Source: Clostridiaceae bacterium UBA4839
GTDB taxonomy: Bacteria; Bacillota; Clostridia; Clostridiales; Caloramatoraceae
Reading direction: 5' to 3'
Assembly: GCA_002400085.1 (NCBI GenBank)
Contig: DHEX01000060.1
Coordinates: 647 to 20,866, forward strand
Length of the DNA: 20,220 nucleotides
The position numbers were made by a program, and so were the translations under genes. Under the pieces are notes generated by a model. That model was not told the origin of the DNA. It did no database searches and was given only the letters and a program-made list of their open reading frames with translations. How positions within the stretch are numbered: position 1 is the first letter of the stretch; every line of letters starts with the position of its first letter. Shown here in pieces: positions 14,006 through 20,220 of the stretch.

Positions 14006-14092
14006 GTGAGTCTTAGAAACGCCAATCCAAGGCGCAGCATCCGTTATCCTTTGTCTTAAACGGAGTGTTACGGATGCTAGCCATCGGATAAA
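14006..14092 (+). ncRNA. Structured repeat family, unit D (compact copy in the leader of the glycosidase gene)
   Basis: It lacks hairpin 1 of the long copies but keeps the core: GTGAGTCTTAGAA, small hairpin CGCC-AATCCAA-GGCG (14020-14034), hairpin 2 with 8 perfect pairs (GCATCCGT 14037-14044 with ACGGATGC 14070-14077), and TAGCCATCGGATAA. The ATCC loop can pair with the terminal GGAT. It ends 27 bases before the start codon of the next gene, on the same strand, so it could act as a cis-regulatory leader. It could equally be an inserted repeat. Confidence 0.6.
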
Positions 14093-14119
14093 AAATGTAG
14101 ATGGGGGTTAAGCAATAAT

Positions 14120-15193
14120 ATGGAAAAAATAGAAACAGGCATAGATTTTCCACATAAGGTAAGCAGAAAAGAAAGAAGACAGGCTAAGGAAAGATTGCGG
14201 CGAAAGAAAATTAGAAAAATTATTAGAACAATCATATTAACATTTGTAATAGTTATATTTTCTTTTATAGGTTTAATACGTGCAGGAATATTTTCTGACC
14301 TTCAAGAATTTTTAGTTACATCAGCTATGACTACTATGTCCCACAAGTATATTGCAAATATATTTGCAAGTGATAATCAAATTAAAAATATTATGGAAAA
14401 TAACAAAGTAATTGAGAACTATGAAAAATTTGATGAGTCAAAAATAACCGAAGATGGAAAATTAGATAAGGTTGAAATAAAGGATATAAGCAAAGATGGT
14501 TATACTGGATACATGCTCATTGTAAGCAATCCCAAGCGCGTATTTTTAGGAACCTCGGGCAAGCTTGGTGAATATGGTACTAAAATATCACAGTTAGCTG
14601 AAGATTATGATGCAATGGCAGGTATAAACGCTGGAGGATTTTCAGATGAAAATGGGACAGGAAAAGGGGGTATTCCTACTGGGATAATTATTGAAGACGG
14701 TGTAATAAAGTATATTGAAAAAGGTTTAAATAAATTTAACATTATTGGTTTTAATAATAAGGGTGTGCTGATAATTGGTCAGTATACATTAGATGAAATT
14801 AATCGTTTAAAAATAAGAGATGCTATTGATTTTAGACCCTTTCTTATAGTAAATGGCAAACCAACAAAAATGTATGGGAACGGCGGCTGGGGTACAGCTC
14901 CAAGAACTGCTATTGGACAAAGAGCAGATGGCACTGTATTATTTGTGGTCATAGATGGAAGGCAGGTACATTCAGCCGGAGCCACAATGAAGCAGCTTCA
15001 AGATATCATGATTGAAAACAAGGCAGTAAATGCTGCAAACCTTGATGGGGGTTCCTCATCTGTTATGTACTTTGAAGATAAAATAGTTAACAGTCCAAGC
15101 TCTGTTTATGGGGACAGATATTTGCCTTCAGCATTTTTAGTTAAAGGAGATGGTCTTGCAAGCGAAAACATAATTAATAATTTAAATAATTAA
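14120..15193 (+). CDS. Membrane-anchored phosphodiester glycosidase family protein (NAGPA/DUF2233-like)
   Basis: This 357-residue protein has a very basic cytoplasmic head (residues 14-33), one membrane helix (about 34-54) and the catalytic domain outside. Family motifs are AGINAGGFSDENGTGKGGIP, then TGIIIEDG, PRTAIGQRADGTVLFVVIDG and the C-terminal NLDGGSSSVMYF. These match the fold that removes N-acetylglucosamine from phosphodiesters in mammalian uncovering enzyme and is attached to exopolysaccharide or wall polymer genes in Firmicutes. The substrate is probably a wall or capsule phosphodiester sugar, by inference. The ATG has GGGGG 12 bases upstream, a rather long spacing. The leader contains unit D. 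A bidirectional terminator follows. Confidence 0.9.
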   Translation: MEKIETGIDFPHKVSRKERRQAKERLRRKKIRKIIRTIILTFVIVIFSFIGLIRAGIFSDLQEFLVTSAMTTMSHKYIANIFASDNQIKNIMENNKVIENYEKFDESKITEDGKLDKVEIKDISKDGYTGYMLIVSNPKRVFLGTSGKLGEYGTKISQLAEDYDAMAGINAGGFSDENGTGKGGIPTGIIIEDGVIKYIEKGLNKFNIIGFNNKGVLIIGQYTLDEINRLKIRDAIDFRPFLIVNGKPTKMYGNGGWGTAPRTAIGQRADGTVLFVVIDGRQVHSAGATMKQLQDIMIENKAVNAANLDGGSSSVMYFEDKIVNSPSSVYGDRYLPSAFLVKGDGLASENIINNLNN

Positions 15194-15304
15194 TTATGAT
15201 ACTTAATAATATAGTTTCAATTCAACAAATTTTCCATGAAAAGGGAGACCATATATCATTCCTAAAGTTTAAGGTAAAATTATAAACTTAAAGGACACTA
15301 AATA

Positions 15305-15335
15305 AAGTCCATCTCAAAAAATGAGATGGACTTTT
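15305..15335. terminator. Bidirectional terminator between convergent genes
   Basis: AAGTCCATCTCA and TGAGATGGACTT form a perfect 12-bp stem around a short A-rich loop, with A and T tracts on the two sides. It serves the glycosidase gene on plus and the ATPase gene on minus. Confidence 0.9.
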
Positions 15336-15364
15336 GATAATTCGTCAAGCATGGCCAATTGAAA

Positions 15365-15379
15365 TACGCTGTTAGCGTA
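15365..15379 (-). terminator. Small hairpin just after the ATPase stop codon
   Basis: TACGCT-GTT-AGCGTA is a perfect 6-bp stem. On the minus strand it is followed by TTTC only, so it may merely protect the 3' end upstream of the main terminator at 15305. Confidence 0.4.
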
Positions 15380-15385
15380 CTGCCT

Positions 15386-17944
15386 TTAATCTTCTGCTGA
15401 TTGACTGCTTACTGTCGTTGTTGTTTTCCTATTAGATATTGCTTTGGCAATTTCGACAATCAACGTTAAGCATAGAGCAAAACCTATTACCAACATCCAT
15501 TGAGAGAAGCTCAGCATTACTAGGCCTAATGCATTGCGCAGTCCTGGAATCACGAATGCAATAAATATCGTCGCATAGCCTATTAAAACAGTCCAAATCA
15601 GCGGCTTATTGTCAGAAAGTTTGTTCATGTGGATTATAGGCACTCTCAAGCTTCTGTAAGCAAAAATGTAAATAAGTGAGTTTATAGCTAAACTTGCAAA
15701 AACGATACTGCGTCCTGCTGCAGGATCTTGGTGAACTCGATAATAATGATTAAAGACTGATAGTCCAAAAGCAGCACTGGCAATACTAATCACAAATATA
15801 AGGATCTTACCTACTTTTGTAAGGATTGGCTCCTTCTGCGATTTAGGTTTTTCATCCATTATGCCATTCTCTTTTGGTTCAAAGCCCAAAATAACATCTG
15901 AAGGTCCATCACAAATCAAATGAATCCACAGTATCTGGGAAATAAGTAGCGGAGCAGGCCAATTAAAGATAATTGACATAAAGATGATCAGCACTTCTGC
16001 AAATGAATTGGAAAGCATAAATGCAACCACCTTCTGGACATTGGCAAAAATAACCCTGCCCTCTTCAATTGCTGATACTATTGTACTGAAATGGCTATCC
16101 AGCAGTATAAGATCAGCGGTTTCCTTTGCTACATCAGTAGCTGTCCCTACCACAACACCTATATTAGCACGTTTTAAAGCTGGGGCATCATTTACACCAT
16201 CACCAATCATAGCTGTGACCTCTTTATTTTTATTAAGCGCATCAACAATACGGAACTTTTCCTGAGGGCGTATTCTTGCAAACACAGTGGTCTCGGTAAC
16301 CCTGCTTTGAAGCTCCTCATCGCTCATTGCCTCAATTTCTTCCCCTTCAAGAGTTCTCCCTTTACCTGTCTTAAGTCCAATACTTGATGCAATCCTCTCA
16401 GCCGTCCTGCTGTAATCCCCGGTAATTATTTTGACTTTTACCCCTGCATGCTGAGCAGCTTTAATTGATTCAGCCACATCATCCCTTATAGGATCTTCTA
16501 AGCCTACAAGACCAGTCCATGTATATCCTTCTCTTTCTTCAACCGATCCTCCCTTACGGCATGCAAACCCAATAAGCCTAAGGCCCTTGTCTGCCCAGCT
16601 GTCTATTTCTGCCATCAGCTTCTTTCGGCTAGATTCTTCAATATCGCACATGGATAGGACGATTTCCGGTGCGCCTTTAAGGAAAAACATATTGGAGGTA
16701 TCAAAATCCCCTCCTGTTACACCTGCAATCATAAATTTGGTTTCGCTTGAGAACAGTTCTTCTGCAATCCTCTTTGATTTGGAAAACAGTTCCTGTGGGT
16801 TTGCATTGAGCTGCTGTCCGGCATACTGCCATAAAGCAATTTCCACCGGGCCCTCCATATTATTACAAAACACCATATTTTGAATTGAACTTGTTGTATC
16901 TGCAAAATCAGTGCAGCTTACCTTCATTTGTCCTTCTGTCAAAGTCCCGGTCTTATCTGTGCAAATGCTAGTTACCGATCCAAGTGTTTCTACCGCTGCC
17001 AGTTTCTTTACAAGACCTTGGCGCTTTAGGATCTTTTTCATTCCAAGCACCTGTATAATTGTTACTGCAATAAGCAATCCTTCTGGAACAGCTGCAACTG
17101 CCAAAATGATAGAAATCCTCAGTATTTCAAAGAACTCTTGCCCTCTGATGAGGCCTACCAAAAAAGTCGCAATAGTGAATCCTACAACGATCTTGGTCAG
17201 TGTTTTACTGAAATCCTTGATCCTTATTTGGAACGGCGTATCGGCTTCCTGCTGCTCACTTAGGCTAGCTGCAATCTGCCCGAATTCGGTAGTTGTACCT
17301 ATTTTGCCAACCTGCATTAAACCTCTTCCGGTAACTACAGTAGTACCCATATAAACTGTATGACTTTTATCCTTCGATGCTTTTTTTGATGATAATTTCT
17401 GATTTAATTCTTTGGAAGTTTCCTTCTTGCTGACAGGTTCACTTTCCCCTGTCAGGATTGATTCATCCATGGATATCCTTGTTGCTTCTATCAATGTACC
17501 ATCGGCAGGTGCTTTTTCACCTACATTCAATACTACCAAATCGCCAGGTACCAGTTCCCAGACTTCCACTTCCTTACGCTGTCCGTCCCTAATGACTGTT
17601 GTTGTCGGATGGATCAGCCCCTTGAGTGCAACATATGTCTGCTGAGCCTTATATTCCTGTGTAAATCCCATAACTATATCTATAGCAACTACAACCATTA
17701 TCATGATAAAATCGCTCGTCTGACCCATTATCAGGGACACTATAGCTGCAGCAAGAATAATGTAAACAAGTGGGCTTTTAATCTGGTTAAGTAATATTTT
17801 CCATATTGATACCTTTTTTCCTTCAGGTATGCGGTTTTCTCCATATTTTTTACGCAGCTCTTTAACTTCATCTAAGGAGAGCCCCTGATACACATTCCCA
17901 TGACTGGAAATGTCAACTGTTTGTTTTATTTCTGCATTTTCCAT
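15386..17944 (-). CDS. P2-type cation-transporting ATPase with unusual M6 ligands
   Basis: This 852-residue integral membrane pump uses ATP to move a cation. An N-terminal cation-ATPase domain (GLSLDEVKELRKKYGENRIP) is followed by M1-M2 (about 57-95), actuator loop TGES (165-168), M4 with VPEGL (286-290), phosphorylated Asp in DKTGT (Asp330), nucleotide-domain KGAPE (423-427), TGD (508-510), hinge GDGVND (581-586) and M5-M10. The nucleotide domain is short for this class. In calcium pumps M4 reads PEGLPAVVT and M6 N-x-x-T-D. Here M4 reads PEGLLIAVT and M6 IHLICDG, with His675 and Cys678 in place of Asn and Thr while Glu288, Asn646, Glu650 and Asp679 are kept. The ion is therefore uncertain (Ca, Mn or another divalent). 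AAGGAGG lies 10 bases before the ATG, after a long leader region. Confidence 0.93.
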   Translation of the reverse strand: MENAEIKQTVDISSHGNVYQGLSLDEVKELRKKYGENRIPEGKKVSIWKILLNQIKSPLVYIILAAAIVSLIMGQTSDFIMIMVVVAIDIVMGFTQEYKAQQTYVALKGLIHPTTTVIRDGQRKEVEVWELVPGDLVVLNVGEKAPADGTLIEATRISMDESILTGESEPVSKKETSKELNQKLSSKKASKDKSHTVYMGTTVVTGRGLMQVGKIGTTTEFGQIAASLSEQQEADTPFQIRIKDFSKTLTKIVVGFTIATFLVGLIRGQEFFEILRISIILAVAAVPEGLLIAVTIIQVLGMKKILKRQGLVKKLAAVETLGSVTSICTDKTGTLTEGQMKVSCTDFADTTSSIQNMVFCNNMEGPVEIALWQYAGQQLNANPQELFSKSKRIAEELFSSETKFMIAGVTGGDFDTSNMFFLKGAPEIVLSMCDIEESSRKKLMAEIDSWADKGLRLIGFACRKGGSVEEREGYTWTGLVGLEDPIRDDVAESIKAAQHAGVKVKIITGDYSRTAERIASSIGLKTGKGRTLEGEEIEAMSDEELQSRVTETTVFARIRPQEKFRIVDALNKNKEVTAMIGDGVNDAPALKRANIGVVVGTATDVAKETADLILLDSHFSTIVSAIEEGRVIFANVQKVVAFMLSNSFAEVLIIFMSIIFNWPAPLLISQILWIHLICDGPSDVILGFEPKENGIMDEKPKSQKEPILTKVGKILIFVISIASAAFGLSVFNHYYRVHQDPAAGRSIVFASLAINSLIYIFAYRSLRVPIIHMNKLSDNKPLIWTVLIGYATIFIAFVIPGLRNALGLVMLSFSQWMLVIGFALCLTLIVEIAKAISNRKTTTTVSSQSAED

Positions 17945-18133
17945 AATAGTCTAACCTCCTTATTTTAGATAATTGTGATTTTTTGAGCTTTACGCAATTT
18001 TCCTGCAGTTTCAGGCTTTCAATATCAATCTGATTAACCTGGCTTACATGCTGTCGACACCGCACCTTTGCCTGCTAAACGCAGCCCTGAAATACTGCCT
18101 GGTAAATTGGGGCAAATTCTATACTAATAAGCA
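17945..18133 (-). other. Region between the leader terminator and the ATPase start
   Basis: This is about 190 bases with no gene. If transcription from the promoter at 18296 stops at 18134, the ATPase needs readthrough or another promoter here. I see no strong -35/-10 pair. Confidence 0.4.
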
Positions 18134-18183
18134 TAAAAAAAGCACGCATTTGTGGAACAATATTGTCGTCCCACAAATGCGTG
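18134..18183 (-). terminator. Intrinsic terminator inside the ATPase leader
   Basis: On the minus strand CACGCATTTGTGG pairs perfectly over 13 bp with CCACAAATGCGTG, followed by CTTTTTTT. It is about 110-150 bases downstream of a consensus promoter. Confidence 0.85.
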
Positions 18184-18289
18184 TTACCATCATTTGTTGC
18201 CATACCATTATAGCCCAGCCCCATAAACCTAAAAAGGTCCATCGCCTGCTCAGTTTGTACTGTAGTTTTATACGCAGTGCAAAGAAAGT
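18134..18289 (-). ncRNA. Candidate small RNA or regulatory leader of the P-type ATPase gene
   Basis: It is bounded by a consensus promoter and a perfect terminator, giving a predicted transcript of roughly 155 nt. It contains the short hairpin ACCTTTTTAGGT and the stretch GGGGCTGGGC. A 55-codon frame from an ATG near 18243 (starting MDLFRFMGLGYNGMATNDG) runs through the terminator to a TAG. It lacks a proper ribosome site, so I favour RNA over protein. No riboswitch class was recognised; a metal-responsive attenuator would fit the downstream pump but is speculation. Confidence 0.45.
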
Positions 18290-18295
18290 AATTTT

Positions 18296-18325
18296 ATTAT
18301 AAACTTAATTTGGTGCTGTTGTCAA
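18296..18325 (-). promoter_or_regulatory. Consensus sigma-A promoter
   Basis: On the minus strand TTGACA (18320-18325) is followed after 18 bp by TATAAT (18296-18301). Both hexamers are perfect. It points toward the leader RNA and ATPase gene. Confidence 0.85.
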
Positions 18326-18385
18326 GTATAAAGTCCAAAATATTCAAAATTTAACAATTTAATTAAATTGCGGTTCACCAAAGCC

Positions 18386-18427
18386 AAAAATATCCACCAA
18401 CTTACAACTTAGTTGGTGGATATTTTT
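18386..18427. terminator. Terminator of the YitT-family gene
   Basis: AAAAATATCCACCAACT and AGTTGGTGGATATTTTT form a perfect 17-bp stem with an 8-base loop. It overlaps the last two bases of the YitT stop codon. Being symmetrical it may work in both directions. Confidence 0.9.
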
Positions 18428-19316
18428 ATTTATTTTCTAATAATGCTTTTGGTTTACCCTTGATTTCCTTTGTCCCAAACTTACCATAGATTTCACTAAC
18501 TGTTTCTGCCGTAATAAACACATCAATTTGTTCTTTTTTAATAAATTCCATAAGATAAGAAAATTCATTTCGTGTCATTAAACTTTCAACTTCAAACTTA
18601 TCCTCAAATCCTAACCCGCCTTTAATTGGATATATTGTTGCACCACGGTTCAAATCTTCTATTATAAATTTACGAATTGACTGGTAATTCTTTGAGATAA
18701 CGCAAACCCTTTTTTTTGAGTTAAATCCTATCATAAAGTTTTCCAACATTAATCCATTAAGATAAGTTCCAATTAATCCTATGATTACTGTCCTTGCATC
18801 ATATACAAAAATTGCAGTACAACAAATAATTGCTCCTGAAATAGAAACTGATAAGCTTAAATCAATGTGAAAATATTTGTTTATAATTTTAGCTACAATA
18901 TCAAGACCGCCAGTTGATGCATTGCGTCTAAATAAAATCGTTTGTGCAAAACTCACAAGCAGCACAAAGCACAATAAATCCAGCCACTGATCCTGCATCA
19001 ATGATTGTTTAACTGGGCATACTTTTTCCAGTATAGCAAGCATAGGTGACAAAATCAATGCTGTATATACAGTTTTAATACCGAATTCTTTCCCAATAAG
19101 AAAATAAGATAAAATTAATAGAAATGCATTTATAACAAAAATCAATATTGGCAGAGGTATTGATGTAATTAAATTAATTACTATTGATAAGCCAGTAATG
19201 GAGCCAAGAATTAATTTACTTGGAATCAAAAAAAAGTGTACTGCCAATGCTGTAATAATCATACCTAATGTTAATATTGGTAAATCCCTAATAAAAGACT
19301 TTATACTTTCCCCCAT
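18426..19316 (-). CDS. YitT family membrane protein (DUF161 + DUF2179)
   Basis: This 296-residue protein has five or six predicted membrane helices in the first ~195 residues, including LTLGMIITALAVHFFLIPSK and the conserved FRRNASTGGLDIVAKII, the YitT signature STGG-x-D. The C-terminal cytoplasmic domain (about 200-290, RVCVISKNYQSIRKFI then RGATIYPIKGG and LMTRNEFSYLMEFIKK) matches the DUF2179 ligand-binding-like domain. The function of the family is not settled; it is a probable transporter. AAGGGGAG lies 5-6 bases before the ATG, and the gene stands alone with its own terminator. Confidence 0.92.
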   Translation of the reverse strand: MGESIKSFIRDLPILTLGMIITALAVHFFLIPSKLILGSITGLSIVINLITSIPLPILIFVINAFLLILSYFLIGKEFGIKTVYTALILSPMLAILEKVCPVKQSLMQDQWLDLLCFVLLVSFAQTILFRRNASTGGLDIVAKIINKYFHIDLSLSVSISGAIICCTAIFVYDARTVIIGLIGTYLNGLMLENFMIGFNSKKRVCVISKNYQSIRKFIIEDLNRGATIYPIKGGLGFEDKFEVESLMTRNEFSYLMEFIKKEQIDVFITAETVSEIYGKFGTKEIKGKPKALLENK

Positions 19317-19538
19317 TTTATCTCCCCTTCAAACTACAAAGATTCTACAAATATTTTTCTTAAAAGCAACGAAATCTTCTGAAATCAAAGACTTTGCATT
19401 GTATTAAAACTATAGTTCTTATTTTTTTGTAAACTTAAATTTTGATAAAGTTAGCAATATTTGGTTAATGCTAAAAGGTTTGCACCCCCCTTATAAAGGC
19501 TTTTTTAAATATATATTTCAGTTTATAGATAGCATATT

Positions 19539-19594
19539 CTTGACCTTCTTTATTCTATCAAATATATTAACTAATTTCTACTAAATTTTATTTG
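19539..19594 (-). repeat. ~58-bp AT-rich dispersed repeat, copy R3
   Basis: It shares AAATATATT and CTAATTTCTA with R1, and TAAATTTTATT with R2. It has a few substitutions at the left end (CTTGACCTTC instead of CTTGATTTCC) and the same orientation as the other two. Confidence 0.7.
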
Positions 19595-19597
19595 AAA

Positions 19598-19650
19598 TAA
19601 AAAAAATAACCCGCTAGTCTTAGGCGTTATAACCTTTAAACCAGTAGGTT
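19598..19650 (-). terminator. Terminator of the DUF4160-DUF2442 pair
   Basis: AACCCGCTAGT and ACCAGTAGGTT pair with two mismatches. On the minus strand the hairpin is followed by a run of T interrupted once. It lies about 115 bases beyond the DUF2442 stop. Confidence 0.6.
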
Positions 19651-19764
19651 CTTATTTTTATGATAGTTCCTGTTTAATTTTAGCTCCATCCCCATCTTAG
19701 CCATTAAGCTGCCATTTCATCATAATTTATTGTACTGTGTAACAACTAACAATGATTAATCTTT

Positions 19765-20052
19765 TTATAAAGTTGCTATCTTTGGTTCTTCAACCTCTGG
19801 GCATTCATTATATAAAGTAATAGGATCTATATCCAAACATTTAGTGGAGTCATAATTACCTATTAAATCCCATGCTAATGTATCATTTAATACAGTACAT
19901 GTCCCCATAAACACATCTATATCTTGTAATTGCTTGAAAACTCCTTTTTTAATTAATTCTTTGGCATCAAAAAGTTTAATCTTTCCGTCTGCAAAGTAAA
20001 TATAAACTTCAAAATCTCTAGTTGGGATAACCTGAATAACTTTATAATTCAT
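19765..20052 (-). CDS. DUF2442 domain-containing protein
   Basis: This small acidic protein has 95 residues from the ATG at 20052, with AAGGAG 8 bases upstream; a GTG three codons earlier overlaps that site and is less likely. The sequence VIQVIPTRDFEVYIYFADGK, then FDAKELIKKGVFKQLQD and a TLAWD-x-x-G strand are typical of DUF2442. Its ribosome site overlaps the stop of the DUF4160 gene 13 bases upstream, so the two form an operon. This pairing is common in bacterial genomes and has been proposed as a toxin-antitoxin-like module, but I know of no firm function. Confidence 0.88.
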   Translation of the reverse strand: MNYKVIQVIPTRDFEVYIYFADGKIKLFDAKELIKKGVFKQLQDIDVFMGTCTVLNDTLAWDLIGNYDSTKCLDIDPITLYNECPEVEEPKIATL

Positions 20053-20065
20053 GCTATTCACTCCT

Positions 20066-20220
20066 TTACTTTAATGGTTCAATTCTTTTTATACTCTCAT
20101 GTTGTTCAGCAAGATGCCAATTTTCCATTAATTTATCGCTATGAATTTCACACCATGCAAGGACTAATTTTAACTGTTTAGCAGGGAAGAATCCTTTGAA
20201 AACAACACCATTTTGTATAT
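20066..20220 (-). CDS. DUF4160 family protein (C-terminal 50 residues only)
   Basis: The frame enters from the right edge. It includes VVFKGFFPAKQLKLVLAWCE, then ENWHLAEQHESIKRIEPLK and TAA. The pattern KG-x-F-P...L-x-L-V-L-x-W...ENW-x-L-A...KIEPL is the usual ending of DUF4160 proteins. The N-terminus lies outside the window. It directly precedes the DUF2442 gene. Confidence 0.8.
   Translation of the reverse strand, partial: IQNGVVFKGFFPAKQLKLVLAWCEIHSDKLMENWHLAEQHESIKRIEPLK

Larger units (their letters stand above)
19317..19764. other. Intergenic stretch with repeat R3 and a terminator
   Basis: No gene is seen. Besides R3 (19539-19594) and the hairpin at 19598-19650 there is a short CCTT-ATA-AAGG hairpin with CTTTTTT near 19489-19507. 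It points to the plus strand, where no gene would use it. Confidence 0.5.

Noticed and set aside
4728..14092. Known riboswitch (c-di-GMP, c-di-AMP, M-box, Mn, cobalamin, SAM, lysine, T-box and others) for units A-E
   Set aside because: None of the conserved cores I know for these classes is present; the placement after or between genes also does not fit a simple riboswitch.
4728..14092. CRISPR array
   Set aside because: Repeats are too few, irregularly spaced and of variable length, with no spacer pattern and no cas genes.
18079..18243. 55-codon protein in the ATPase leader
   Set aside because: No proper ribosome site and it would be cut by the perfect terminator; kept only as a remark under the RNA candidate.
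18048..18302. Plus-strand open frame of 84 codons
   Set aside because: It runs through a perfect terminator stem and antisense to the ATPase leader; no ribosome site.

Overview
This 20.2 kb window is AT-rich. Its genes have strong purine-rich Shine-Dalgarno sites, its intrinsic terminators are compact, and it carries a monomeric [FeFe]-hydrogenase-like protein and a CD1871A-type CXXC peptide. Together these point to an anaerobic clostridium (Clostridium sensu lato). No rRNA, tRNA or CRISPR array was seen.

Layout. (1) 1-3026, minus strand: a two-gene heterodimeric ABC exporter, with the second gene cut by the window edge. (2) 3139-4743, plus: a stand-alone multi-cluster [FeFe] hydrogenase-like protein with its own promoter. 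Its stop codon lies inside a repeated structured element. (3) 4981-9929, mostly minus: an accessory-looking stretch with a GNAT acetyltransferase, the N-terminal stub of a tyrosine recombinase, a class I methyltransferase, an MqsR-like toxin followed by a zinc-ribbon/HTH/Panacea antitoxin, and a 2H phosphoesterase (2'-5' RNA ligase-like) gene broken by an in-frame TAA. A ~58 bp AT-rich repeat lies on both sides of the toxin-antitoxin/2H segment and occurs a third time at 19539. (4) 9973-10248: a non-coding stretch of hairpins and a full copy of the structured element. (5) 10272-13369, minus: a compact four-gene redox operon. It encodes a secreted TlpA-like protein with a novel N-terminal region, a 45-residue CXXC membrane peptide, a membrane polyferredoxin and a TlpA-like lipoprotein. 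A dyad sits at its promoter. (6) 13678-15193, plus: a decayed small gene, another copy of the structured element, and a membrane-anchored phosphodiester glycosidase (NAGPA-like). (7) 15386-18325, minus: a P2-type cation ATPase with unusual M6 residues, preceded by a strong promoter and a terminated leader or small RNA. (8) 18426-20220, minus: a YitT-family membrane protein, then a DUF4160-DUF2442 pair cut by the window edge.

Two points deserve most attention. One is a family of structured elements (units A-E: 4728-4802, 4803-4954, 5716-5757 reversed, 10109-10248, 14006-14092) with shared sequence, at least one compensated base-pair change and a possible loop/3' pseudoknot. I could not match it to a riboswitch or intron class I know. 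The other is the four-gene redox operon, which looks like a ferredoxin-driven route for carrying electrons across the membrane to extracytoplasmic thioredoxin-fold proteins, with no CcdA/DsbD homologue in the window.
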